Source: Candidatus Zixiibacteriota bacterium (GTDB taxonomy: Bacteria > Zixibacteria > MSB-5A5 > JAABVY01). From it: DNA of 43,092 nt. The notes under the pieces were generated by a model. That model was not told the DNA's origin, did no database searches, and saw nothing but the letters and a program-made list of their open reading frames with translations. Location: NCBI GenBank assembly GCA_014730285.1, contig WJIM01000141.1, positions 1-43,092 of the forward strand, in the 5' to 3' direction. A program made the translations under genes and the position numbers. Of the stretch, positions 9,098 through 17,271 are shown piece by piece. Within the stretch, counting starts at the first letter, position 1, and every line of letters starts with the position of its first letter.

Positions 9098-10219
9098 ATA
9101 GCAGACTTTTACGAAACTGTCAATGAAGATAAGACCGAACGCGCCATACTGGTGGGCGTAAAACTCCCCAGAACCATCGACCATGAATTCGATGAATCCC
9201 TCAAGGAATTAAGGCTTCTGGCAACCTCCGCCGGAGCGAAAGTCCAGAATATCGTAACCCAGGAAAGAAAAAAGATCGATGCGGCCTATTTTATAGGCAA
9301 GGGCAAAGTCTCCGAAATCCGGGATCTGGCTGAATCGGAACGCGCCAATGTCGTTATTTTCGACGAGGAATTAACGCCCGCCCAGATCCGCAACCTGGAA
9401 AATCGCCTGGATATAAAGGTAATTGACCGAACCACCCTGATTCTTGACATCTTCGTCAACAGGGCCAAAACAAACGAGGCCAAAGCACAGGTGGAACTGG
9501 CCCAGCTAAATCACCTGCTTCCACGGCTGACACGCCAGTGGACACACCTCTCCAAGCAGTACGGCGGAATCGGCACCAAGGGGCCGGGTGAAACCCAGCT
9601 CGAAACGGACAGGCGTTTGATCAACAACAAAATAAAAATCCTGAAAAAGAAGCTAAAAAAGATAGATAATGAGCGTATCACCCAGCGCAAAAACAGGCTC
9701 GATCTGTTCCGTGTCTGCCTTGTAGGCTACACTAATGCCGGCAAATCCACACTCTTCAACTGCCTGACCAAATCCGGCGTTACCACCGAAAATCGGCTTT
9801 TTTCCACGCTCGACTCGACCACCCGCAAGTTGTCCGATTCCAACGGCCACAAAGTCCTTATGACCGACACAGTCGGTTTTATCAACAAGCTCCCGCACCA
9901 ACTGGTGGCCTCATTTAAATCGACGCTGGATGAGGTCCGATTATCCAGCCTGCTGATTCATGTGGTCGATTTCTCCCATCCTCATTATCTCAAGCGGATA
10001 GCCAATGTCAACGAGGTATTGTCGGACATAGGGGCCGATAAAATCCCCATGATTATGGCTTTCAATAAGATAGATAAATCACCCGAACCTTACGCCGAAT
10101 TCGGCCATTATTTCACCCCCGACCTTAAAAACTTCTTTCTTTCGGCCATTAAAAAAGAGGGAGTTAAACATTTAATTAAGAGAATAACTTATTTGGCCGA
10201 TGATAATAATAGTGTTTAG
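9098..10219 (+). CDS. hflX: GTPase HflX (apparent AUA start)
   Basis: Ribosome-associated GTPase that splits stalled ribosomes. The HflX N-domain covers the first third, with GPGETQLETDRR leading into the coiled region. The G domain has G1 GYTNAGKS, G3 DTVGF and G4 NKID. The first conventional start in frame is GTG at 9152 (355 aa), with CTG just before it; neither has a Shine-Dalgarno. Conserved coding sequence continues upstream (TERAILVGVKLP, aligning with the first beta-strand of E. coli HflX). An excellent AGGAAGG at 9086-9092 sits five bases before an in-frame ATA at 9098. The in-frame stop is at 9083-9085 and no ATG/GTG/TTG lies between. I therefore place the start at 9098 (373 aa); 9152 is the conservative alternative. 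Confidence 0.88.
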   Translation: MADFYETVNEDKTERAILVGVKLPRTIDHEFDESLKELRLLATSAGAKVQNIVTQERKKIDAAYFIGKGKVSEIRDLAESERANVVIFDEELTPAQIRNLENRLDIKVIDRTTLILDIFVNRAKTNEAKAQVELAQLNHLLPRLTRQWTHLSKQYGGIGTKGPGETQLETDRRLINNKIKILKKKLKKIDNERITQRKNRLDLFRVCLVGYTNAGKSTLFNCLTKSGVTTENRLFSTLDSTTRKLSDSNGHKVLMTDTVGFINKLPHQLVASFKSTLDEVRLSSLLIHVVDFSHPHYLKRIANVNEVLSDIGADKIPMIMAFNKIDKSPEPYAEFGHYFTPDLKNFFLSAIKKEGVKHLIKRITYLADDNNSV

Positions 10220-10234
10220 GGAAATAGGAGCGAA

Positions 10235-10606
10235 ATGGCCAAACAGCAGATTTTAATAGTCGATGACAATCCGAATATGTCCAGCCTTTTGGCGGAGATG
10301 CTCGAAATTTTCGAGTTCGATTCCCAGCGTGCCGGGAACGGTCAGGAGGCCATCGATATTCTTGGCGGCGATTCCTTTTCGATGGTAATCACCGATTTAC
10401 GTATGCCTGAAATGTCCGGATCGGAACTCCTGAAAAATATCAAGGAGAACCATCCCGATTTACCGGTTGTGGTAATTTCAGGATACAATCTGGCCGAGGA
10501 GGAGGATACGCTTCTCTCAGAACTGGCCGACGGGTTTATCAACAAGCCGTTCAAGATGGTTGACATCGAAAACATGTTGAATAAATTTTTCAAAGCCCGC
10601 ATCTGA
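10235..10606 (+). CDS. Single-domain response regulator (CheY-like receiver)
   Basis: A 123-residue receiver domain with nothing attached. The acidic pair Asp10-Asp11, phospho-acceptor Asp54 (VITDLRMPEMSG), Ser82 in place of the usual Thr/Ser switch and Lys104 (NKPF) are all present, so it should be phosphorylatable. It lies 15 bases after hflX with its own SD (TAGGAG). No histidine kinase is adjacent. It could serve chemotaxis (cheW and an MCP lie 10 kb away) or another phosphorelay; the sequence does not decide. Confidence 0.92.
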   Translation: MAKQQILIVDDNPNMSSLLAEMLEIFEFDSQRAGNGQEAIDILGGDSFSMVITDLRMPEMSGSELLKNIKENHPDLPVVVISGYNLAEEEDTLLSELADGFINKPFKMVDIENMLNKFFKARI

Positions 10607-10714
10607 CGGGAATTCCAATCAAACTCAAAATCAAGCTTCCCCATAAATCTATCTAAATCATTCATAGGCAATCTGGGTCTAATATTATATTCTCCATCAA
10701 ACCAAATCATTCAA

Positions 10715-10747
10715 TAAAAAAGCGCCTCGATTAATAACCGAGGCGCT
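10715..10747 (-). terminator. Rho-independent terminator of the aminotransferase gene
   Basis: Perfect 9-bp stem (10739-10747 with 10721-10729, AGCGCCTCG arms), 9-base loop, then TTTTTT when read leftward, 20 bases past the stop codon. Confidence 0.85.
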
Positions 10748-10767
10748 GCTATTAAGATGATATAACT

Positions 10768-12042
10768 CTATTTTGTCACAGGCTCCTGTTTGCCCGCCAG
10801 CACTCTCTCGAGACGTTCGAGGATGTACTGCTGTTCGGAATCATCGATAATCAACGGGGGTGAAATCCGTATCGTATGACCGTGACTGTCGTTGGCCAGC
10901 ATGTTCATATCCAGAAGCTGGCGGCAGAAGAACATAGCATCGCCATTATTGACCTCGATTCCGATAAAGAGACCCTGGCCCCGAACCTCCTTGACATGCT
11001 CTGAGCGGGATGCGATATCCAGAATCTGCTTTTTCATGTATTCACCTTTGCGAGCCGACATACCCGAAAGATCCTCTTCCTTGAAAACATCAAGCGCGGC
11101 ATTGCCCGCGACCATGGAAAGCGGATAGTGACCGTAAGTGGAACCGTCGGAACCCGGCGAGAAAGCCATATTCATCAGATAGGCATTGGTAACCAATACA
11201 GAGAGAGGAACCAGTCCGCCGGAAATTGCCTTGCCCAGGATCACTGCATCGGGAATAACACCTTCATGCTGGAAAGCGAAGTCCTTGCCGGTACGTCCCA
11301 TTCCAACCTGAATCTCGTCAGCAGTAAGGATCAAATCATATTTATCGCAAATATCGCGCAGGCCTTTTAAAAATCCGGGAGGAGGAACATACATTCCACC
11401 CTCGCCCTGCATCGGCTCAACCAGAATACCACAGGTATTCGGAGTCACCGCCTTCTCGACAGCGTCCAGATCGCCAAAGGGTACCTCGACAAATCCGGGA
11501 GTCAAAGGCCCGAAACCCTCTTTGTACTTCCTGGCCGAAGAGAATGAGATTACCGTAATCATCCGGCCATGGAAGTTATTGGAGAATGTAATAATCTCCT
11601 GCTTGCCGTCGGTAATTCCCTTGTTCTTGAACCCGTAATACCGCATCAGCTTAATAGCCGTTTCAACGGATTCGACTCCGCCATTTTTTGCCATAGCAAC
11701 ATTGCCACTCTCACCGAAACGTGTACCGAGCTGCGGAAGCAGTGTACAGAGTTTTTCCAGAAAGCGTGACTTAACATCAGTGTAAATAACGTTGGAAATC
11801 ACCGAACCCATACCCTCCTGCAGGGCCTTAACCATAGCAGCTACGATTTTGGGATGGTGATGTCCCGGATTAGCGGCGCTGTATGCTGCCAGACAGTCAA
11901 GGATTTTTGTACCGTCCTGAGTGTAAAGCCAGGCGCCTTTGGTTTTGCGAATTACGGTTTTCAGCCGGTTATAATGGTGGGCACCGTATTTCTGATCGAG
12001 CTCAATAGCTTCGATATCTTTTAAGTCTGTCAACCCGATCAT
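10768..12042 (-). CDS. Class III PLP aminotransferase, ornithine aminotransferase-like
   Basis: PLP-dependent omega-aminotransferase, best matching ornithine--oxo-acid transaminase (ornithine to glutamate semialdehyde); acetylornithine or other omega-amine substrates remain possible. The fold-type I class III hallmarks are NFHGR (156-160), the Asp contacting the PLP pyridine nitrogen (Asp242 in LTADEIQ) and the Schiff-base Lys271 in LGKAISGG. At 424 residues it is complete. The SD AGGAGAGAG precedes ATG, and a good promoter lies about 90 bases upstream. It is monocistronic and ended by a strong terminator. A role in arginine/ornithine catabolism would connect with the arginine decarboxylase at 42 kb only indirectly. 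Confidence 0.9.
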   Translation of the reverse strand: MIGLTDLKDIEAIELDQKYGAHHYNRLKTVIRKTKGAWLYTQDGTKILDCLAAYSAANPGHHHPKIVAAMVKALQEGMGSVISNVIYTDVKSRFLEKLCTLLPQLGTRFGESGNVAMAKNGGVESVETAIKLMRYYGFKNKGITDGKQEIITFSNNFHGRMITVISFSSARKYKEGFGPLTPGFVEVPFGDLDAVEKAVTPNTCGILVEPMQGEGGMYVPPPGFLKGLRDICDKYDLILTADEIQVGMGRTGKDFAFQHEGVIPDAVILGKAISGGLVPLSVLVTNAYLMNMAFSPGSDGSTYGHYPLSMVAGNAALDVFKEEDLSGMSARKGEYMKKQILDIASRSEHVKEVRGQGLFIGIEVNNGDAMFFCRQLLDMNMLANDSHGHTIRISPPLIIDDSEQQYILERLERVLAGKQEPVTK

Positions 12043-12130
12043 CTCTCTCTCCTTATTCCTCAGATCGTCGTCATCATAGCCACTACACAGGTCAGAGGCT
12101 ATTTGTTCCCGCCTTCACAAGGCCTTAATC

Positions 12131-12158
12131 TATATACGTCCAATTCCGATTTTGTCAA
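12131..12158 (-). promoter_or_regulatory. Sigma-70-type promoter of the aminotransferase gene
   Basis: Read leftward, TTGACA (12158-12153) and TATATA (12136-12131) with a 16-base spacer. The predicted start near 12125 leaves a leader of about 80 bases. The rest of the 12043-12331 gap shows nothing else recognisable. Confidence 0.65.
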
Positions 12159-12331
12159 GTGTTGTAATCCAAAATTTTTTAACGGCTTACGGGAAATTTC
12201 TAAAGCAATTTACAGGGGATATATCGGCAGAAATCAGTCGAAATATAACCTATTATTACTCATAATGATCCGTTGTCACAAACTTTATCTACAGCAATAT
12301 TTTAAAGAGAAATTCGGAGCTCATTTGTCCT

Positions 12332-12835
12332 TTAAATCTCCGGAGCTTCGCCGCCAAAATTCGCCCATTCCTCTTTGGAAGGTCCGCATACTCCGGGTAC
12401 TTTCAGACCGGCCTGACGCATCAAGATCGTCATTTGCCCGCGGTGATGAGCCTGATGTACCACCAGAATATAGAGCGTAAATCCTTTCTTCCACTTCAGG
12501 CCGTACATATCATCTTCCTTGAGCAAGTCCTCATCACTCCACTTCGATTTGATTTCGCTCATGAGCTGCTCAGAGGCGTCCTTGTAAGCATCGATTATCT
12601 TCTCGAGGCCGTCCGGCATAGGATCGTCCTCCTTGATGCCTTTAAACTCCAGTCCGGTGTGCGATATCATCTCGGGAATAGTCAAAATATTATGCCAGGC
12701 TATGCGTCCTATATCTCGGTGACCATCGGCGACAGACTGCGAGAGTGATTCCTGTGTCAGGGATTTCATCACATTGATCGTATTCTCCGACTCAATTTTC
12801 CAGATCGACTCGAAATCTTCAATAGTCCTAAACAT
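12332..12835 (-). CDS. DinB-family protein (four-helix metal-binding fold)
   Basis: 167 residues in the DinB/YfiT superfamily, small helical proteins often using a divalent metal for thiol-dependent transferase or hydrolase chemistry. The three predicted metal ligands are His48 (AWHN), His127 and His131 (VVHQAHHRGQM). The start at 12835 is chosen because AAAGGAGGAAAT lies directly before that ATG; a longer frame adds 11 residues that overlap this SD. The substrate is unknown. It is transcribed in the same direction as the aminotransferase but separated by 289 bases with a promoter, so it is probably an independent unit. Confidence 0.85.
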   Translation of the reverse strand: MFRTIEDFESIWKIESENTINVMKSLTQESLSQSVADGHRDIGRIAWHNILTIPEMISHTGLEFKGIKEDDPMPDGLEKIIDAYKDASEQLMSEIKSKWSDEDLLKEDDMYGLKWKKGFTLYILVVHQAHHRGQMTILMRQAGLKVPGVCGPSKEEWANFGGEAPEI

Positions 12836-12928
12836 ATTTCCTCCTTTATGAGATGGTTTAATATGCAAGCTTGTTTTTGGGAATATACGACCCGGGGCAA
12901 ATTCTGTAAATCATTTATGAGGGCAAAT

Positions 12929-12958
12929 AAAAAAGCCTGACCGGTGACGGGCAGGCTT
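12929..12958 (-). terminator. Rho-independent terminator of the SANT-like gene
   Basis: Read leftward, AAGCCTG (12958-12952) pairs with CAGGCTT (12939-12933), followed by TTTTTTATT. It lies about 20 bases past the stop of the 87-residue gene. Confidence 0.85.
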
Positions 12959-12979
12959 TAAAAGAAGACTCTCTTATTT

Positions 12980-13243
12980 TTAACGCCACTGGTTGGAACG
13001 CATTTTCTTCAGATAAGTCTTGTTCTTTCTCAGACCGAGGTCGCCAGCTTTGGCCTGCACCGAGGAAACAGTGCGGCGGAACTTGCGGGCGATGTCCTTG
13101 GTCGGGGTGTCTTTGTAAATCTTTCTGAGGGTCTTCACCTCAGTCGGTGTCCAGGGTTTGCCATTGGCCCAGCGCTTTTTGCTGGAGCGATTCCACTTGG
13201 TGGAATTCTTGGAGGTGTAGCGAGTGCTTCTCCTGACCGGCAT
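12980..13243 (-). CDS. Small basic SANT/Myb-like putative DNA-binding protein
   Basis: 87 residues, very rich in Lys and Arg. After a basic Ser/Thr-rich N-terminus, residues about 30-73 resemble a SANT/Myb helix-turn-helix (KPWTPTEVKTLRKIYKDT, then DIARKFRRTVSSVQAKAGDL), with Trp31 at the usual first-helix position. SANT-like modules in small bacterial proteins are generally assigned to DNA binding; a nucleoid or regulatory role is inference. A good SD (AAAGGAG) precedes ATG and a strong terminator follows, so it is an independent, probably well-expressed unit. Confidence 0.75.
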   Translation of the reverse strand: MPVRRSTRYTSKNSTKWNRSSKKRWANGKPWTPTEVKTLRKIYKDTPTKDIARKFRRTVSSVQAKAGDLGLRKNKTYLKKMRSNQWR

Positions 13244-13911
13244 ATCCTTACTCCTTTGTTTAGGTTAATGCGGCCATGGCGGTCGAATAATCAATGTACT
13301 ATCCGATCCGGCATGGAGTTATTTTAATATGTTCTTAGCTTACTATTTTATTCGGCGTAAGCAGTTAAAGCTTTAATCCTAATGCGATGCTAATCGATTG
13401 TGCAGGTTCATATTATGGGATAAATCCCATAATTTTGAATTCTGCTCATCCATATAAGTCTTTGCAGGATATATAATTGCAAAATTAAAATAAGAGTTGT
13501 GGATACAGTATTTCAACTTTTGCCGTCTCAAAAAAAATAGAAATTCAGGCCGATTTAGACAGCTAAACAGGAACAAAAGCAGTTTGATGTGGTTGTCATG
13601 GGACTAATAGATCAGAAGATTTGTGTAAGGCAAGGCTTGCTTTTAAATGAAGATGTGGTTATATTACAGTTTGCCTGTCAAGTCCTTTGAACTCAGAAAA
13701 TATTTTTTTTCAAAACGCCTCAAACGTTTTTTATGAGTAATCATGATATTACTTAGAATGACAGACTTGGATATAAATGATAATTCCGGTTCTCAAGATT
13801 TAGGAACTGATTCCGAAAAGTAACAGGGGATGTAATTCATCAGAAACTCATTGGCATATTTCCAGTATAACAAATAGAACCTGCGATAATAAGCTGATAA
13901 GAGAGTCAATC
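13244..13911. other. 668-base AT-rich non-coding gap
   Basis: No ORF here has a ribosome-binding site and recognisable protein (a 65-residue leftward frame at 13379-13576 looks random). It holds the divergent control regions of the SANT-like gene and the gene at 13912. The one distinct structure is a 10-bp perfect inverted repeat at 13412-13433. A weak 6-bp hairpin with a T-run occurs at 13712-13732. I see no tRNA or known RNA. Confidence 0.5.
13412..13433. repeat. Perfect 10-bp inverted repeat with 2-base centre
   Basis: ATTATGGGAT-AA-ATCCCATAAT. It lies about 170 bases upstream of the leftward SANT-like gene, without a T-run; it could be an operator or an RNA hairpin. Confidence 0.55.
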
Positions 13912-15177
13912 ATGAAAAAAATTCTAATCATTATCACAACGATTATTTTCATTTTCCCCGCCATTCTTTCGGCGGACAGAATACTGATTCCAATGGATCA
14001 CACCCAGAACGATCATCTCAAAGCCTACGGCGTAGCTTTCTACTGTCTTCAACAGGGCTACAAGGTGGAATGGCTTTTGAATTATCGTGCCGGATCATTC
14101 CTCACGCCCAGCCGTGAGGACATCGGTGAAATATGTCTTTTGCGAGGGGTAACCTACGAGACCATTCCCAATTCCGAAGCGGAAAATATCTACAGAACTA
14201 TAGAAACCGAAAATATGGAGGTCATTCTTCTGGAGAAACCTCCCGAGGTTGCAATTTACACTCCTCCCAACAAGGAGCCCTGGGATGATGCCGTGACTCT
14301 GGCATTGACCTATGCCGAAATTCCCTACACCACACTCTGGGACGAGGAGATGCTGGAAGGTGATCTGGAAAAATATGACTGGCTGCATTTGCATCATGAG
14401 GACTTCACGGGACAGTTCGGAAAATTTTACGGTGCGTACCGCAATGCGGAATGGTACAAGCAGGAAGTTGCTACCAACGAGATCGCGGCCAAGGCTCTGG
14501 GTTTTCGCAAGGTGCCGGAACTTAAGCTGGCGGTGGCCAAAACAGTGAAGGATTATATCTATCGTGGAGGATTTATCTTCGCCATGTGTTCCGCGCCTGA
14601 GACTATGGATATCGCTCTTGCGGCGGAGAACACAGACATCGTCCCACGCGAGTATGACGGCGACCCGATAGATCCAAACTGCCAGAAAAAATTGCGCTAT
14701 GAAAATTGTCTGGCATTCGAAAACTTTACAATCTCTTTAAATGCCCTGGAATACAGGCATTCGGATATCGATACTTATCCCGAGAGAAGTAATTACATAA
14801 AAAATCAGGACATGGATTATTTCAGGCTCTTCGATTTTTCCGCGAAACTCGATCCGGTCCCTACCATGCTCGTACAATGCCATCTTGGACAGATCAAGGG
14901 TTTCATGGGACAGAGCACCGCAATGCGCAAGTCGCTTTTGAAATCGCATGTCACGGTGCTGGCGGAGGTCGAGGGCTTTGATGAGGTGAGATACATTCAC
15001 GGCAATTACGGCAGAGGGACCTTCACATTCCTGGCCGGGCACGATCCCGAGGATTACATGCACATGGTAGGCGATCCGCCTACCGATCTGGAGCTGCATA
15101 AGAACTCTCCGGGCTATCGTTTGATTCTCAATAATATTCTTTTCCCGGCCGCAAAAAAGAAAGAACGTAAGACCTGA
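13912..15177 (+). CDS. Exported protein of the type often annotated 'asparagine synthetase B' in Bacteroidetes
   Basis: 421 residues with a signal peptide (1-20, cleavage near ILS). From memory, the segments ILIPMDHTQNDHLKAYG (24-40), VEWLLNYRAGSF (52-63), YDWLHLHHEDFTGQFGKFY (155-173) and GGFIFAMCSAPETMDIAL (219-236) match a family labelled asparagine synthetase B in Bacteroidetes genomes. The label is doubtful: there is no N-terminal amidotransferase Cys, no ATP-pyrophosphatase loop, and it is exported. GGFIFAMCSA with Cys226 and the C-terminal LAGHDPEDYMH and NNILFPAA segments suggest a glutamine-amidotransferase-like (GATase1) fold, but this is inference. It is monocistronic. Confidence 0.7.
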   Translation: MKKILIIITTIIFIFPAILSADRILIPMDHTQNDHLKAYGVAFYCLQQGYKVEWLLNYRAGSFLTPSREDIGEICLLRGVTYETIPNSEAENIYRTIETENMEVILLEKPPEVAIYTPPNKEPWDDAVTLALTYAEIPYTTLWDEEMLEGDLEKYDWLHLHHEDFTGQFGKFYGAYRNAEWYKQEVATNEIAAKALGFRKVPELKLAVAKTVKDYIYRGGFIFAMCSAPETMDIALAAENTDIVPREYDGDPIDPNCQKKLRYENCLAFENFTISLNALEYRHSDIDTYPERSNYIKNQDMDYFRLFDFSAKLDPVPTMLVQCHLGQIKGFMGQSTAMRKSLLKSHVTVLAEVEGFDEVRYIHGNYGRGTFTFLAGHDPEDYMHMVGDPPTDLELHKNSPGYRLILNNILFPAAKKKERKT

Positions 15178-15285
15178 TTTTCAGGCACTTAAGTGCTATA
15201 CTGCTGTTATTGAGAGTAGCAGCACAAATTTGTATCTACCTGATTTTTTAGGAAAATATAGGCAGAAATTTAAGAAAAATTAGAG

Positions 15286-15313
15286 TTGCATCGCATAAAA
15301 TAAAACGTATATT
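15286..15313 (+). promoter_or_regulatory. Sigma-70-type promoter of the XPF-like gene
   Basis: TTGCAT (15286-15291) and TATATT (15308-15313), 16-base spacer, about 70 bases before the TTG start at 15382. Confidence 0.55.
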
Positions 15314-15381
15314 TTGCGATTCTCTTAATTCGAATCTTAAGCCCATAAGGCGTATTATACCAGTTTACAAGGAGAATTGGA

Positions 15382-16047
15382 TTGTTTGATTCAAATCTAT
15401 CGATGATAGTTTCCAACAGGCAGAAAGGCAGACCGATCGCGACAGAGCTGGAAAATCTGGGCATTGTTCTTCGTTACGCTAATCTGAAATCGGGAGACTT
15501 TCTGATTTCCGAGAAGATCGCGGTGGAGATCATGGACGCTGACGAGTTCATCGAATCCATCAACAACAAGATGTTGTTCAGAAAGCTGATCGATTTCAAG
15601 CGTTATTTTCCTGAGGCGGTTTTCATACTTCAGGGATTCATCGCCCTGAACGGTAAGATGAATTCGCCCAAGATCAGGAGCGCAATCTCCTACATTACGA
15701 TTTTAAATCGTATGCCGATTATCATGACAACCGATGCCAAGGATTCGTCGCAATACCTCAATCTTCTGGTACGGCAGGCGCAACATGGCCTGACTATGGA
15801 GAACCGCGAGTCCGACAGCAGGAAGAAGGAAAGGTATTCTTCGCTCAAGGAAGCACAGGTTGCAGTTTTATCGGCACTTCCGGAGGTTGGCTCAACGACG
15901 GCAGAAGCCATTCTGACTCAGTTTGGATCACTGTCAAAGGTGTTCAAAGCTTCGGCTTCCGACCTGATGAAGGTCGGCGGAATCGGCCGTAAAAAGGCCG
16001 AGAGATTAGTTAAGGTATTCGAAGCAAAGTATCGCAAACAAAAGTAG
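15382..16047 (+). CDS. XPF/ERCC4-type nuclease-fold protein with C-terminal HhH domain, catalytic motif degenerate
   Basis: 221 residues with the two-part layout of archaeal XPF and ERCC1-type proteins: an ERCC4 nuclease fold at about 5-135 and tandem helix-hairpin-helix motifs at about 160-215 (ALPEVGSTTAEAILTQFGS, VGGIGRKKAERL). The nuclease signature is only partly kept. The first motif (usually V-D-x-R-E) is VSNRQ at 10-14, and GDF retains Asp39. The normal E-R-K triad is EIM at 49-51, so Glu49 remains but Arg and Lys are gone. It may be a non-catalytic DNA-binding partner like ERCC1 or a diverged nuclease (inference). TTG start with AAGGAG seven bases upstream; own promoter; convergent with the TolB-like gene. 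Confidence 0.82.
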   Translation: MFDSNLSMIVSNRQKGRPIATELENLGIVLRYANLKSGDFLISEKIAVEIMDADEFIESINNKMLFRKLIDFKRYFPEAVFILQGFIALNGKMNSPKIRSAISYITILNRMPIIMTTDAKDSSQYLNLLVRQAQHGLTMENRESDSRKKERYSSLKEAQVAVLSALPEVGSTTAEAILTQFGSLSKVFKASASDLMKVGGIGRKKAERLVKVFEAKYRKQK

Positions 16048-16167
16048 AGCGCTTTGCTTCAACACAGCCGTTTGGAATAATTGAACTTCGTTCTTTTCCA
16101 AAAAGACTGACCAGCTAATAATCCAGGGGCTAATAGTTTCCCATTACGGGACTGTGGATAGGTGTAT

Positions 16168-17271
16168 CTAATCCTTCCAGTCGGCAATAAAGATATTGGT
16201 CTCACCCGGTTCGGATTGATTCCTGTTGGATGCGAACACCAGCTTTTTTCCATCATGCGAAAACATCGGAAAACCGTCGAATTCAACTTCGAAAGTGATT
16301 TGCTTTAAGCCGCTGCCATCGACATTAATAATAAACAGATCGAAATTGCGCCCGCCTTCATGATGGTTGGAGGCAAAAACTATCCGTTTGCCGTCGGGAT
16401 GAAAATACGGGCAGAAATTAGCGCCGCCCAGGTTCGTCACCTGCCTGCGCTCCGTGCCGTCTGTGCGTATCATGAAGATTTCCAGCTCGCCGGGACGAAT
16501 CTGGTTTTTGGACAGGTTGTATTTATAATCCGCAATATCGGCCGAATCTTTGGGGTGATGTGCGCGGTAGACCAGCCACTCGCCATCGATCGAGAAAAAC
16601 GCCCCGCCATCATAGCCAAGTTCATTTGTAATTCTCGTAATATCGCTGCCGTCAGGCTTCATGATATAAAGATCGAGATCGCCTTCGCGAAGCGAGGTAA
16701 AAACAATCCTGCTGCCGTCCGGCGAATACACGGCCTCGGCATCATAACGCGGATTCACGGTCAAACGCTCGAGTTTAGAACCGTCCGGATCGGAACGAAA
16801 AATATCATATTCGGGATAAAGTGACCAGACATAACCGCGCGACATATCCGGCGGCGGCGGACATTCGCTGTCAGCCAGATGAGTGGAGGCATAAACAATC
16901 TTGCGGCCGTCCGGCGCGATAAAGGCGCAGGTTGTTCTTCCCTCTCCGGTCGAAACAAGTCTTTTGTCCGAGCCGTCGGAATTCATCATAAATATCTGGT
17001 CGCATTCAAAGCTGTCGCGGGTTGACTGAAATATCAGCTTATCTCCTTCATAAGAAAAATAGGCCTCGGCATTTTCACCGCCGAAGGTCAACTGCTGAAT
17101 GTTTGCAAAATGCTGCTCCTCTCCCGGTCTTAAAAGGCTGCCGGTTGTATCAAACGATGAATCCTCCTCCCGATTCTGAGCTTCCTCTCCCCCGCATGAC
17201 AGGATCAGTGCCAATGCCAAGATTAATGCCATATTGATAAAGAGCAATTTGCCTGGAACATTCTTATGCAT
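16168..17271 (-). CDS. TolB-like PD40 beta-propeller lipoprotein
   Basis: 367 residues with a lipoprotein signal (lipobox LILSC, Cys26). At least six WD40/PD40-like blades follow, each carrying a PDG-type turn (for example AVYSPDGSRIVFTSLREG, FHPDGKRIVFASNHHEGG and FSHDGKKLVFASNR). Such propellers act as protein-interaction scaffolds at the cell envelope; no catalytic domain is attached. The start at 17271 is chosen because GAGGATGAGG precedes that ATG; earlier TTG/ATG codons at 17289 and 17283 are possible. Its start overlaps the last codons of the OsmC gene, so it is translationally coupled as the third gene of a DUF302-OsmC-propeller operon. Confidence 0.88.
   Translation of the reverse strand: MHKNVPGKLLFINMALILALALILSCGGEEAQNREEDSSFDTTGSLLRPGEEQHFANIQQLTFGGENAEAYFSYEGDKLIFQSTRDSFECDQIFMMNSDGSDKRLVSTGEGRTTCAFIAPDGRKIVYASTHLADSECPPPPDMSRGYVWSLYPEYDIFRSDPDGSKLERLTVNPRYDAEAVYSPDGSRIVFTSLREGDLDLYIMKPDGSDITRITNELGYDGGAFFSIDGEWLVYRAHHPKDSADIADYKYNLSKNQIRPGELEIFMIRTDGTERRQVTNLGGANFCPYFHPDGKRIVFASNHHEGGRNFDLFIINVDGSGLKQITFEVEFDGFPMFSHDGKKLVFASNRNQSEPGETNIFIADWKD

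Noticed and set aside
12103..12480. Rightward 125-residue frame across the aminotransferase promoter and DinB gene end
   Set aside because: Overlaps a convincing promoter and the conserved end of the DinB-like gene.
13379..13576. Leftward 65-residue frame in the large gap
   Set aside because: No SD, no recognisable protein features, and it contains the inverted repeat at 13412-13433.
13712..13732. Hairpin AAAACG/CGTTTT followed by T-run, possible terminator
   Set aside because: Only 6 bp, mostly A-T, and no gene precedes it in the right direction.
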